Assembly: GCA_013306675.1 (NCBI GenBank)
Contig: JABLUY010000213.1
Location: 1 to 64,000 of the forward strand
DNA from: Thraustochytrium sp. TN22
Lineage: Eukaryota > Sar > Bigyra > Thraustochytrida > Thraustochytriidae
Length of the DNA: 64,000 nt
Direction: 5' to 3'
Below, piece by piece: positions 40,901-52,900 of the stretch (within the stretch, counting starts at the first letter, position 1; every line of letters starts with the position of its first letter). Under the pieces are notes generated by a model, which saw nothing but the letters and a program-made list of their open reading frames with translations, ran no database searches and was not told the DNA's origin. The position numbers and the translations under genes are program-made.

Positions 40901-43900
40901 CTTCCGACGCTCGCATGCTCCTGCGATGATCCCAAGGTCACTGTCCTTGAGGACGTCCTGGTTGCGGGCCAGCCCGCCTTCGTTGACGAAATCCGCGTGC
41001 AGCTCATTGATCCCCACCAGGAACTGGACGACGGCAGCGCATTTGTCCTCGCGAGCGCGTCGGTGCCTGTGCGCGGCGCAATTCCGATGACGATGCTCGC
41101 GGAGTACCTGCTCCGTTTGCGCAGCCCCGGCGTTCCGGCTCAGGTCGAGGCGGGAAGGACCGGCCTACTTGCTGCGCCCTTCCTCCTGGACACTGCCACG
41201 CCTCTTCCAGACGGCCTACACTGCAGCGTGCGGGCCGACCTCGGCACCGCTCTCTTCGAGCAGGACGGCGAGGCAGACATGACTCTGAGCGACCACAGCC
41301 TTCCGCGACTTCAAGAGGTGCTCCACCAAGGCATTTGGTATGCGCCTCCGACGTCTTTTAGCGAAGCTGTTGATCGGGTCACTGTCGCGTGCGGATTCGC
41401 CGGCTCCACTGCCGACGGTGCGGTGTCCGCCACCGTGAATGTCCTGGTACAAGAGGCGGATTTGCTGGAAACGGTGCAACTTGAGGCTCCACAGAGTATG
41501 ACCCTCCGGCCTGGCGATGTTTGGCTCTTCAAAGGCCAGCTTTCCCTCGTGAGCAGCCAGGCGTCGGAGCTCCCAAGTCTCACGCTCTGGATCGACATCG
41601 CCGTGCAGGCCGGCCTCCTGACACTGGCGGAGCCTCCAACGAACGTGCAAGTGTCCATGGAGCCGGACGCCAAGAGCCTGCGGCTGGTTGGGCCTGCGCC
41701 CGCGGTGGCCACGGCGCTCGAGGGTGTCGGGTACTTTGCAAATTTCGAGGAGGGCGCGGACGTGCTTCAGGTCAGCCTGGGCGGCTCGCTGTGGGCCTCC
41801 GTTGCGGTGCGGCTCCAGCGCGGCGACTCCCCGCTGTTGCTGGCAGATTGCGCCGCGGCCCATGGCTGCACGCTCACCTTGGACGAGGACTCGAGCCTGT
41901 GGGCCGGTCTTGCAGCCGGTCTGCAGCTCTCCGGCGCGGCGCAAACCGAGTGCGCGGCCGCAGGGACGGCTGAAGCCATTCTCCGTGCTGTCGCCACGCA
42001 TGGCGCACTCTTCTCGGCGCAGAACGGGGAAGCTTCGGACCACGGCGAGCGCGCACTCGAGTGGACTGTGCCTGCAAATGAGAAGAGCCTCGCCGGCGCG
42101 CTGGGCGGACTTTTGTACTCCGCCCGGCCGGACTGGAGCGGCCTGGACGCCATCACGGTCACCTTCGTGTGTGGCAATCTCTTCGGTCGCGTGGACCTCG
42201 CGCTGCACGTGCAACCCATAGCGGACACGCTCGAGCTCGTAACTAGCCTCACCTCGATCGATGCTGGGACCGCAGCTACGACGCCGGTGCTCGCGTTTAC
42301 AGTCAGTAGCGTCGACCTGGTGCAGCAGCACCAATGCGTTCGCGTGATGCTCGAGGCGGAAGCCCACCATGGCCGCCTCCGCTTGGGCGCTCTGGCGGGC
42401 ACGGCGCTGCTGGCGGGCGATCCGCTCGACGCAGGGAGTTCAAGCTTCCGCGTCCGAGGCTGCATCGACAAGGTCAACCAGGCGCTGCGTACATTGCGGT
42501 ACGAGCGACCGACGCACCCGCCTACGAACCTCACGGACTCTATCAATGTCTCTGTGTACCGTGACGCGGGCCGGCTTGGGGCTGCACTCCCTTCCGCGAG
42601 CATTTCTCGATCCTCACTGCCTGTGCACCTCAGCGTTGCCACAGCTGATCTTCTGCCGCGACTGCGCCGCCGCGAGACAGACGAGGCGAGGAGCCACGTC
42701 ACACTGGGAAGCGAAATTATCCTGCGAGACCTTCTCACCGTCGATCCAGTCGCCTTCCGGCAAGAGTCACCCGTCGGGAGCGTGCTCGAAGTGTCCGCTG
42801 CTTTCGGCACGCTGACCTTCGACTCAGATGTCTCGGACGTCAACACGCCCACGAGCCTCCGCGTGGCAACAAGAGCGACGCAGCGCATCGTTCTCGAGCT
42901 CAGCGCCGACGAGGACGTGCTCGCCAGGGCCCTGCAGCACGTCCGCTACGTTGCCACGCCGCCCTCACGCGCCGTTCGAGACCTCCTACCGGACGAGGCG
43001 CGAAGTGACACTGTCCGTCTGGAACTGCGCCCGCTCTTGGCCTCTGCATCCGGGGCCAGCATGGTGATTCAGGCAGTCGTGCTGCCACTTCGCGTGACCG
43101 TGCCAACAGACCGTGTTCTTCCCGAGGTCAACCTCGCCGTGGACGCCGAGGACCGCATCGGGATTTCGGCCATGACCATGCATCCCGTGGACGCAAGCGG
43201 CGAACGCGTCGAGCTCAGAGTGCGCGTGACCCCGCCGGCAAGCCTCGTGCTGGCCACCGCCTCAATCTGTCACCGCACCTCGTGCGTGCTGGACGAGGAC
43301 GGCGCGCTGCTCCTCGTGCAGGGGCGCCTGCAGGACGTCCTGGACGTTGTTGGCCTTGCTGGAGGGCATCTTTTGCTTGGCAGGCCGCTAGAAGCTATGG
43401 AGGTGGAGATCGTCGCTGTCCTGCGGCGCGAAGGGAGCCCGGCGAAGACCGCAACGCACCGTCTCAACATTGAGCCGCCCTCCCTGGCGCACCGCTGCGC
43501 GCTCGAGTTTGTCACGCTCGAGGCGGCCGGAGCGCTTGTGCAGGGGACGTCGGCCAGGCCAGGTGACCCGCTCGACGCCGGCGTGTCCATTTCCACGAAA
43601 GCGACCGTTGTCAGACTGAGCATGGTGACCGCCTCGCTCTCGATCGCCGCAGGGGCGGGTGTGGTGCTCGTGCCGCCTTCGGAAGCGGCCGTGGGCGAGC
43701 ACCTGATGGAGGTGCACAGGCCGGCTATGGATTTGGTGATCGGGCGCGGCCAAGTAAGTGCCGTCGCCGACTTTGTGGCGCGCGCCAAGGTGGCGCCTGC
43801 TCACGCGGACTCAAGCGGCGGCTGGGCCCTCCTCAAGGTGGAGCTCTCGGCTCCAGGGTGCGGCAGCGTTGTCGAGCGCACTGTTCTCTTCAAATTTCCC

Positions 43901-46900
43901 GGCGTCGCGCTCGCCTCGGAGCCGCTACTCGTGTCCGGAGGCGGGTCTACGCATGCGGCGGCTGAGTCCGCGATCTCATTGGTGAAGTTCGTCGATGTGG
44001 CGCTCCCTTCCGCCGCTGCACAGGCCCTGGGCGAACTCACCATCGCAGCGACGAGCGCCGAAAGCGTTTTACGTGTCTCAAGCGCATGCAGTGACCATGT
44101 GCACGTTGAGGGCGACGGCTCTCGCAACCTGACCGTGACGTCGTCCCGCGCCGAGGACGTCGTGGCGTGCTTTGCGCTCGTGACCGCCTCGGTGCAAGAG
44201 AATGACGTTATCCTTGTGTCGAGTCGCAGCGACATGGCTGCACTGCAGATCTCACTCGAAGACGCCGGCCCACGCTGGGCGCTGGGCACGGGCAAGACAG
44301 AGTTTGCCCAGGCCCACGCGCTCCGCGCGCCCCTGGACCTCGTGGCCTCGTTCGGCCCGCTCTCCCTGTTCTCGCGAATTGCGGGGGATCCGAGCGAGGC
44401 CGTCACGCTCCGCCTTGTGGCCGGTCGCGATCAAGCGAGGGTCTCATGGAACGCGGACGTTGCGGACGTCGCCGTCGAGAGTGACGAGGCTAGATCCGGC
44501 GGCCTCCGCCTGAGAGCCGCTGCACAAGACCTTATGCAGTTGCTGGCACGCCCCGGAATCCTCTTCTACCATGCCTCGCGCGCAGCATGGTGCGGCCACG
44601 ACCGGGTGCGCATCTTCGTGGAAGACGAGCTCGCTGAGATCATCTCGCTGGATGTGCACTGTGATGGTCCTGACAACGTCGTGCCCAGGTGGGGCTCCCA
44701 GGTCGCGGGCGAACTCCGCACTCTTGAGGACACCGAGGTGGACCTGGAGCCCTCCGGCCTCGTGGTACTCGACGAGGCCGCCTTGGTTCACGGGTGCGAC
44801 GCCGAGACCTGGATGGTGGACGTCCACGCCGAGGCCCGCGGGGCTCATGGTCTGGTGGGCACCTTTCGTCTGGACGGCGCTCCGAGCGGCGCGACGGCGA
44901 GTGCTCAGGGCGGGTCGGTGATCGTGAGCGGCTGCTTCGAATCGGTGAACGAGATCCTGCGCCAGCTGCGCTACACGCCGCCTGCGGACTTTACCGGCGA
45001 TTTAGAGCTGCGCTTCGTCGTGGGGCGGCCTGGCCTCCCACCAAGAAGCACATCCGCGCATAGCATCGCTCTTCATGTAGCGCCCGTGAACGACGGGCCT
45101 CGCCTCGAGTACGTTGCCGCGGAGATCGACCTCCACGTGCAAGAGGGGGAGGCCGTGGTGCTGGGAAAGTTTGTCGTGCGTGATCCGGATGCCGACCCTC
45201 GTGCGTCCTACGAAGTGACTCTTGAGGCGCCGCATGGGTCGATCCAGATTGACACGAGCCGCACGGCGCATCTGCACGCAGACCCGCTGGAGACAGGCGC
45301 CGGGCTGCTTATCAAGGGCCCCCTTGCCGAGGTGAACATCGTGCTGCAAGAGGTCATCTTTGTGGCGGGCCGGCGGGCCGCTGGCGAGGCGGTGATTACA
45401 GCATTAGCGGTGGACGCCCAGGGCCAGCGGTCTCGCTCGCGATCGGCTACTGTGCACGTGCAGAGCGCCGCGTCAAGCTTTGCGCTCCGGCGTGCTCCCC
45501 ATGACACTGGCGATGACGAGGTGCCAGTCGTGACCGCGCCAGCGCACGAGGCCGTCCATTTGGGTGGACTCTTGACTCTGGAGGAGGTCTCTGGGTCCGC
45601 GGACTTTGCTCGACTCACAGTGCGAGCCACGGAAGCAGGTGCGCAGCTCGAGGTGCAGGAGGTGCTCGTGAGGCGGGCGGCATTTCTCGACGTACAAATT
45701 GTGCGTCTGTCCGCAACCCAGGACGAGGTTGCGGCGCCCGCGAGCTTTGTTCTTTCCTACGACGGCGAGTCTACCGCAAGCATCGACCGCGCCGCCTTGG
45801 ACTTGGCGAGCAAGGAGATGGGCACTTTGTTGGGAGAGTCCATGCAGTCCAAGCTCCAGGCGCTATCTACAGTGGACGTTGTGGACGTTTCGCGCGCTCG
45901 CACGGGCTCATTTGGCGTGGAGTGGGCCGTCACCTTCCTGCGCACGTCTCCCGGACCTGTCCTCGTTGCGGAAGACGAGACGGACCCGAGCGACGCCATC
46001 GAGGTCAGTGTTGAGCGCGTCGAGGGCATCGATCAAGCAGACCTGGCTGGCAACTTCTCGCTGCTCCTTGGTGGACGCGAGACGGCGCCGATCGACTTTG
46101 CGGCGTCCGCGGCGGACTTTCGCCGCGCCCTCGAGGCGCTCCCAGTGGTGGATCTGGTTCACGTGACACGCGCCTCGGCCAGCAGCGATGATGGCGGCGA
46201 CGTCCTCACCAAGTGGTCTGTCACTTTTGTCCGTCCGGGCGGCGACGTGCCTCTGCTTCGGGCCAGGGTGCTCGACACCAGCGTGGCACTCGCGGAGCTG
46301 CGCGTGGAGTCGTTGGAGCGCGTCAAGGGCCGTGGTATTGCGCCCGTGCAGCGCGTGCGTACTACGGCGCCACACCGCAACCTCGTGGTGGCGGTCCGCA
46401 CGACCGCCACCACGGGCCCTGTGGAGGGTTCCTTCGAACTTGCTCTAGATCTCAGCGCACTCGGTGGCAAGCGGGCCACCTCGGGCCGCATCGACCACGC
46501 CGCTGTCGCGCAGACCAGCGAGGAGCGCGTGCACGCAGCCAGCGGCCAGCGTGATGGCGATAGCATGGAGTCCATCGTCAACGACATGCTGCGCAGGGCT
46601 TCGGACGGGCTCGAGCACCACTTCCGTGGCTTCCAGCGCTCCGCGCTGCGGGTCACTGTGGAGCGCTCCAGCGAAATCTGCGACTATGCATGCAACAAGC
46701 ATGCGCGCTCATACGTGGAGCCCTTGTGCACGGTGGACACCTCGTGCGAGGTCTGCGTGGGCAAGTGTTCTGACGGCCAAGCCGCGCGCTGCCTCGAAGA
46801 CGCAGACTGCGCGGTGGGTAGCTGCGTGATGGACCATGGAGAATGCCTCTCCACCGGGGACGCGTGTTCTGCCGCGGCCGACTGCGCCGGGACTGGCCTC

Positions 46901-49900
46901 TGCGTGCAGAGCAATTGTCGCACAAATGCCGTCGGCGCCTTCACGTGGCGCATCGAGTTCCACGGTGCGCCGAGCTCGCTGCCGCTGCTGGAGGTTGAGT
47001 CCGCCGATGACCTTGTCGCCGTTTCCGGCGTCGACATCTTCATCGACCTGTTGCAGGCGCGTAAGGCGGTCCCAGAACCCATCCAGACAGCTAATGCTAT
47101 CGCCGGAGACCTGGTGCTCGACGACTTCGTCTTCACGCACGACGCTACCAGCGAAATGGGCGTGCCGAACGCGCTTATCATTCCTGGACAACCCGACCTC
47201 GAGGGCGGCCTCGAGATTCACCTCGTCGACCTCGGTCGCCCGGTGCACAGGCTGAAGTTCCCCGTGTTGGTGGCTGGCGACTTCCTCACGGGCACAGACG
47301 TCCATGTGGCCTCCGAGCTTGTCTACCGCGCGCCGCTGCCGAGCCAGGCTTCAGAACGGCTTCGTATCGTTGCGCCCGGGACTGGCGCGGCGAGTGCAAG
47401 TGGCAGGAGCCCCTCCGAGCTGGACCTGCAGGGTACCTTGAACGAGCTGAATGCGGTGCTCGCGCGGGCCGACGGCCTTCTGGTGGAAGCCGATGAGGCG
47501 TGGTACGGACGTGCATTGGTGGAGTTCGAGGCGAAGGCCCTGGCAAGCGGCGCCGTCATGGCCGCTTCCAGCGTCTTGGTGGAGCTGCCACCTCATGAGG
47601 AAGCCCTCGCTCTGCGAGTTACGCGCGCGGTGCGCAAGGTTCTTGTGGGCGAGGCCGCGCTTGCCTTTGCGTCCTCTAGCGATGTGGCGCTCGGTGGCCC
47701 GCGAGACGCGGCCATCGACGTTAACGTGTCAGCCACTGCGGGCACCGAGGTATGGATCCGGCCAGTGGACCAGCTCGTGCACCGAAGTGTGGCAACAAGC
47801 GGCGAAACTCCCGCCTGGGCATCGCGCGGGCGAACCTCGCTACGTTTCAGGGGCACACTGTCGGAGGCCAGGCTTGCCTTGGCTCAGCTGTACCTCTCCT
47901 CGCCCATCGCGGGCGTCAGCGAGGTGCACGTTGACCTCGGTCTAGATGCGGAGCGCAGCCTGCAGGCTCACGGCGCCAACCCCGGACTCTCGGCCCTTCA
48001 CCGGCGGACGTTGTGGCTACACGCCGTAGCGCTGGAAACGCCGCTGCTGTTTGCGAACAACATCCTCCACCGGGAGGCGAGCGCGACGGAGGACGAGCCG
48101 CTCGCGCTCCTGGATGGCGTGCTACTCCTTCACGAAGACGCGCCCGGTCCGCTGGAGCTGGAGCTCGAGGTGCAGCGTGGCCGCCTGTGGGCAGGCGCTT
48201 GGGCCTCAACGGACTGGGTCGAAGTGAGCAGTGATCGCAAGGTCATGCGCGTCTCGCAGGTCACACGTGCCGAACTCAACACGCAGTTTTTCCCGCTCGT
48301 CACATACCGCGGCACGGGTCCCAACTTCAACGGCGTGGACGCCGGCATCCTCACAGTGCGCGACCCCTCGTCTCGGCGGTCGGTGAGCCTTTCGCTCCGC
48401 ATCGACGTCCAAGCTAGGACAGATGCGATTGGCGTTGCTACGACTGGCCCGCCTGGCGTCGCGCTCACGGTAGACGAGGACATGCCGCTTGAGCTCGGCA
48501 ACGTCTTCCGCTTTGCCAATCCTGATGCAGACGCGGCGGTGACCTACGCAAGCGGCGAAAACATCTCCGTCGTGCTCGAGACGACGGCGTATCATGTGGA
48601 CGCGCAGCAGGCGCTTCGGACTTTTGCGGACAGCGGCACGCTGCTGGGCTTCTTCCGGGTGTCCCTCGACCTCTCCGCCTGGGGCGGCTCCCTGGCGGTC
48701 TCCGAGCGTATTGCCATGAACGCAGTGGCCTCGGTGGACGATGAGCGCTCCACGCACGTTGCGGGCTCAGACCGCGGGGAGTCAGTCGAGGCCAAACTCA
48801 ACGCGCTCCTAGCTGCAGCGCAGGGCGGGTCGACGCTCGAGGCGCCCATCACTGTTTCCGTCCAGCGTAGCGACCAATCTTGTTCCTATGCGTGCGAGCG
48901 CATCGCCTCGTACGATGGCAGCGCCGCGCTCTGCTCTCAAGGCGCGCACTGTGACTTGTGCGTGGGCCGCTGCAGCGACGGATCGCCGAATCGCTGCGTG
49001 GAGGATGCCGAGTGTGCCGGGACATGCGAGATGGCGCATGGCGAGTGCCTCTCCACCGGCGCCGCGTGCGACGCGCACGAGTCCTGCGCTTCATCCGGCG
49101 TCTGCACGGTCTCGGCGTGCGCAGCGAGCGCGGAGGGCGGCTTCGTGTGGACGGTGACATTTCACGATGCACCTTGTGCGCTTCCGATGCTGCAGATTGC
49201 TGAGAACGCTCTGCACGGCGCCGTGAACCCGCGCGTGGCGAGCGACATCATCCTCGATCGCAGCCCGCCGCTCCCGGTCCGCGAAGGCAACTCGCTCGGC
49301 GGGACGTTTGCTCTCGGCGACATTGAGCTAGTGCACGACGCTGAAGCGGCAGAGGTCCAGGCCGCCCTGCAGGTACTGCTGGACCAGGCTCTCATTCGCC
49401 GGGCGACGGTACACGGCCCAGACGCCGCCCCTGAGCTCGTAGGCGGCGTCACTGTGTCCCAGGTGACGCGCGCGGGCCCCTCGCTAGAAGGCGGCTACAC
49501 CTGGATCGCGCAAGTGCCCGCCGCAGCCTTGCGTGTTGCCTCCGAGCTAGCAGTGGACTCCACCATGCTTCAAGGCCTCGGCGCGCGCGCCAGCGTCCGC
49601 GTGCGCGCGGAGGACGAAGCCGAGGGGACGCAAACGCACGCTCCAGCTTGGGTTGCAATCCAGAGCAATCACGGCGTGGTTGGAGATGTGGCCACTGGCC
49701 CAGGCGCGGCCCCCAACACCTGGAATGTGAGCGTAGCGACCCCGGCTGCCTTCGCCTCCGTCTTGGACAGCCTCGTCTTCTTTCCGGAAGTCAACTGGAA
49801 TTCCGCTGCTGGCCGCGCTCTGGCGAGCGTCCGGGTCGAAATTGGAAGCGCCGCCTCTGCTGCGACCAGCACGGCTACGCAGTACATCATTGTGGACGCC

Positions 49901-52900
49901 ACCAACGACAACCCGGTGATCAGCCTGCCGGGCGCGCACCTGGACACGACAACGCTCACCGAAGACCAACTCAGCGGCGTCATTCTCTCTGTGGACGCCT
50001 ACGTTGTGCGAGAGGGCGCGGCCTCGGCCATTGAGGGCATCTCCGTACGCGACGTGGACGTGGGCAGCGGCGGCCTCCTGCGTGTCGAGCTCGACGCTGA
50101 CCGCGGCGCGCTCTCCTTCAGCGAAGGTGTCGCGCTGCACGAGCTGGAGGTGTCGGCGCCGGGCACGATGAGCATGACGGGCACACTGCCCGCAGTAAAC
50201 CACGCTCTTGGCCTGCTCGTGTTCACCAGCGATGATTTGGACGGCGCTGGAGGGACTTCAGAGATCAGACTCACAGTCTCGGACCTCGGCAACCGTGGCC
50301 GCGGCGGCACCGCCACAGACACAGCGATCCTCCCGCTTCAAGTCGAAGCGAACCTGGCTGCGCCCGTTCTTCAGATGCCGGTGGACCGCTTCGCGCTGGT
50401 TTGTGAGGAGGATGATAGCCTCACGCTCGCCGTTGCGCAGGTGATCTATCCCAACTACCCCTCCACTGCAACAGTGCAGGTGGAGGTAGCAGCCGAGCAC
50501 GGGCGCGTGCAGCTTCCCATTGCCGTGGCCGGCGTCACTGTCACGGAGGCGCCGTTCGCGCTCGTCGTGGAAGGGCCCGTGTCCGCGATCAACGAGGCGC
50601 TCGCGCTCCTCGTGTACGCACCGGAAAGCCACTATCACTCCGGCACGCTGGGCGAGCCGGACCGTCTTGTCTTGGAAGTCCGCACGGAGCGTGGTGACGT
50701 AGTGCGCGAGGGTATGGCCATCTTTGTGGAGCCCATGAATGACCCGCCGTTCCTCGTCGTGCCGGGCGCCACCACCGTGTACGACGGCGTTGGGCGGCTC
50801 GTGACAGTAGCGACGCCCGTCATAGATGCGCGCGAGGATGAGGCGCTCCTGCTTCCCGCGCTGCTCATCGACGATGTGGACGGCGACGCCGAGGTGATTG
50901 AACTTTCGCTCGTCTGCGGGTACTGCAGCCTAGCCGTGCTGCAGACGGCCTCCTCACTCGGCATCGAGGTGGAGCGAGGGACGCACACGCTCGTCCTCAG
51001 GGGCCAGCTCGGGCGGGTGAATCGCGCCTTGGGCCAGCAGCTCGGTGCGGGCCTGGTCTACACACCGACGCGCGACTGGCACGGGACAGATGAGGTCGAG
51101 GTCGCAGTACGCGACGCAGCTGGCGACCAAGACTCGGTGACCATGACCGTGGAGGTGGCGTCGGTGAACGACCCTCCTGTGTGGCTCCTCCCAGACCCGG
51201 CCCGCCTTTCGGTGGACGAAGACGGCGCCCTCGTCTTGGGCATGGTTCAGGTCCTGGACCAGGACGCGGAGGCAAGCGACCTCTTTCACGTGGAGGTAGC
51301 GCCCGTGCGCGGCAAGGTGGCGGTGAATCGCGAAGCTCCTACGAGAGAGCTGGCGCTGGATGCCACCCTCGCCCAGGTGAACGCAGCGCTTTCGACGCTT
51401 GTCTATTACCCTGCGCCACAATCGCACGCACTGGATGATCACCTGGAGGCGGAGGCGATCCGCTTCACGGCCGACGACCAGGGCAACCGCGGGGCTGGTG
51501 GCAACGGCGTCACGACCAACGAGCTGCGCATCGAGAACATTCAGCCCTGGACCGATCGGCCGCGGCTCACTGTCCCAGGTGCCGTTTACGCGGACCCGAC
51601 GACTTGCCAGGAGAGCAAGCGTACATCGTGGCCTCGTCGCGTGGAGGATGCCTCTCTGTTCGACCTGTGCGGCGCTATCGTGGACATTGCAGCCCTTACA
51701 GGGCGCGAGGACGAGGATCTTGTTGTGGAGGGAATCTCCGTGGAGGACAGGGACGAGGCCGTAGCGATGGAGCCGCGGCGCCTTGTTGTTCGTCTTGAAG
51801 TTTCGCACGGCAGCCTGCACGTGAACGCGGGTAGCAGGGGCGCGAGCGTCGTGGCAGAGGCCCGCTCGGTTCGCTTCGCGGGCACGGCTGCGACCTGCAA
51901 CGCGATCCTGGAGCGCGTCACATACAGACCAGACCCGGACTGGTACGGCGTGGACGGCCTGAGGGTGATCGTGGATGACTCCAATATGCTGGCGCAGGGA
52001 ACGCGTGGGGCGTCGCCGCTACGGGACGAGCAGACGATCCCTCTACACATCAGCCCGGTCGTCGACGTGCCGCAGCTCACCGGCCGCCTGGCACATGTCG
52101 GTGCGGTGCTCTCAACCCTGGAGGATGTCCCGCTTCTGGTTGCCGGCCCGCACCGCGAGCTCTCAGTGGCGCACGCAGACGGCTCGAGTGGCGAAGTGGC
52201 CCTGCTCGTGGCCGCGCGCCACGGTACCTTCTCCATCGACCCGGACGACCTCGTCGAGGTACGCTACCTGCCAGACCTGACGGCCGGCCCCGGCGCGGCG
52301 TCCAAGGAGGAGGTGCACGTGCTGGCCTTCACGGCGAGTGTCCAGGCGGTGCGCACGGCGATTGCGCACGTCATCTATGTGCCGGAGGCGAACTGGCACG
52401 GTTTGGAGGACGTGATGATCCTGGCGGCCAACGCCGCGGAGCTGGACACCAACACGTCGGTCCGTATCGCCAGCGGCCGGCGCGACGCTCTCGCGCTCAT
52501 GGCGGCGCGCGTTGCGGAGCTCACGGAGTCCCTTGGCATCGACGTGGTTGATGACCGGTACTCGGCCGCCACCTTTCAGGTGAGTGTGACTCCAGAGAAC
52601 GACCCGCCCGTGGTCCGCGTGCGCCAAGGCCACTACGCCCTTTGGAGCGTGGAGGAGGACGGAAGCATGGTTCTGGACGGCCTCGAGGTGCTCGACGTGG
52701 ACGCAGGTGACGCCGTGGAACTGCAGGTGCGCGCGGACCACGGCAGCATTGATGTGGCCGACCTCGACATTCGATCGCGCAGGCTCTTTGTCGAAGTGGA
52801 GCGGACTGCGACGACCCTCATACTCCGAGGTCCTTTGGCGGACGTGAAGGCAATCCTAGAGGAGGACCTCCTAGTGTACTCACCGGAGCAGCACTGGTAC

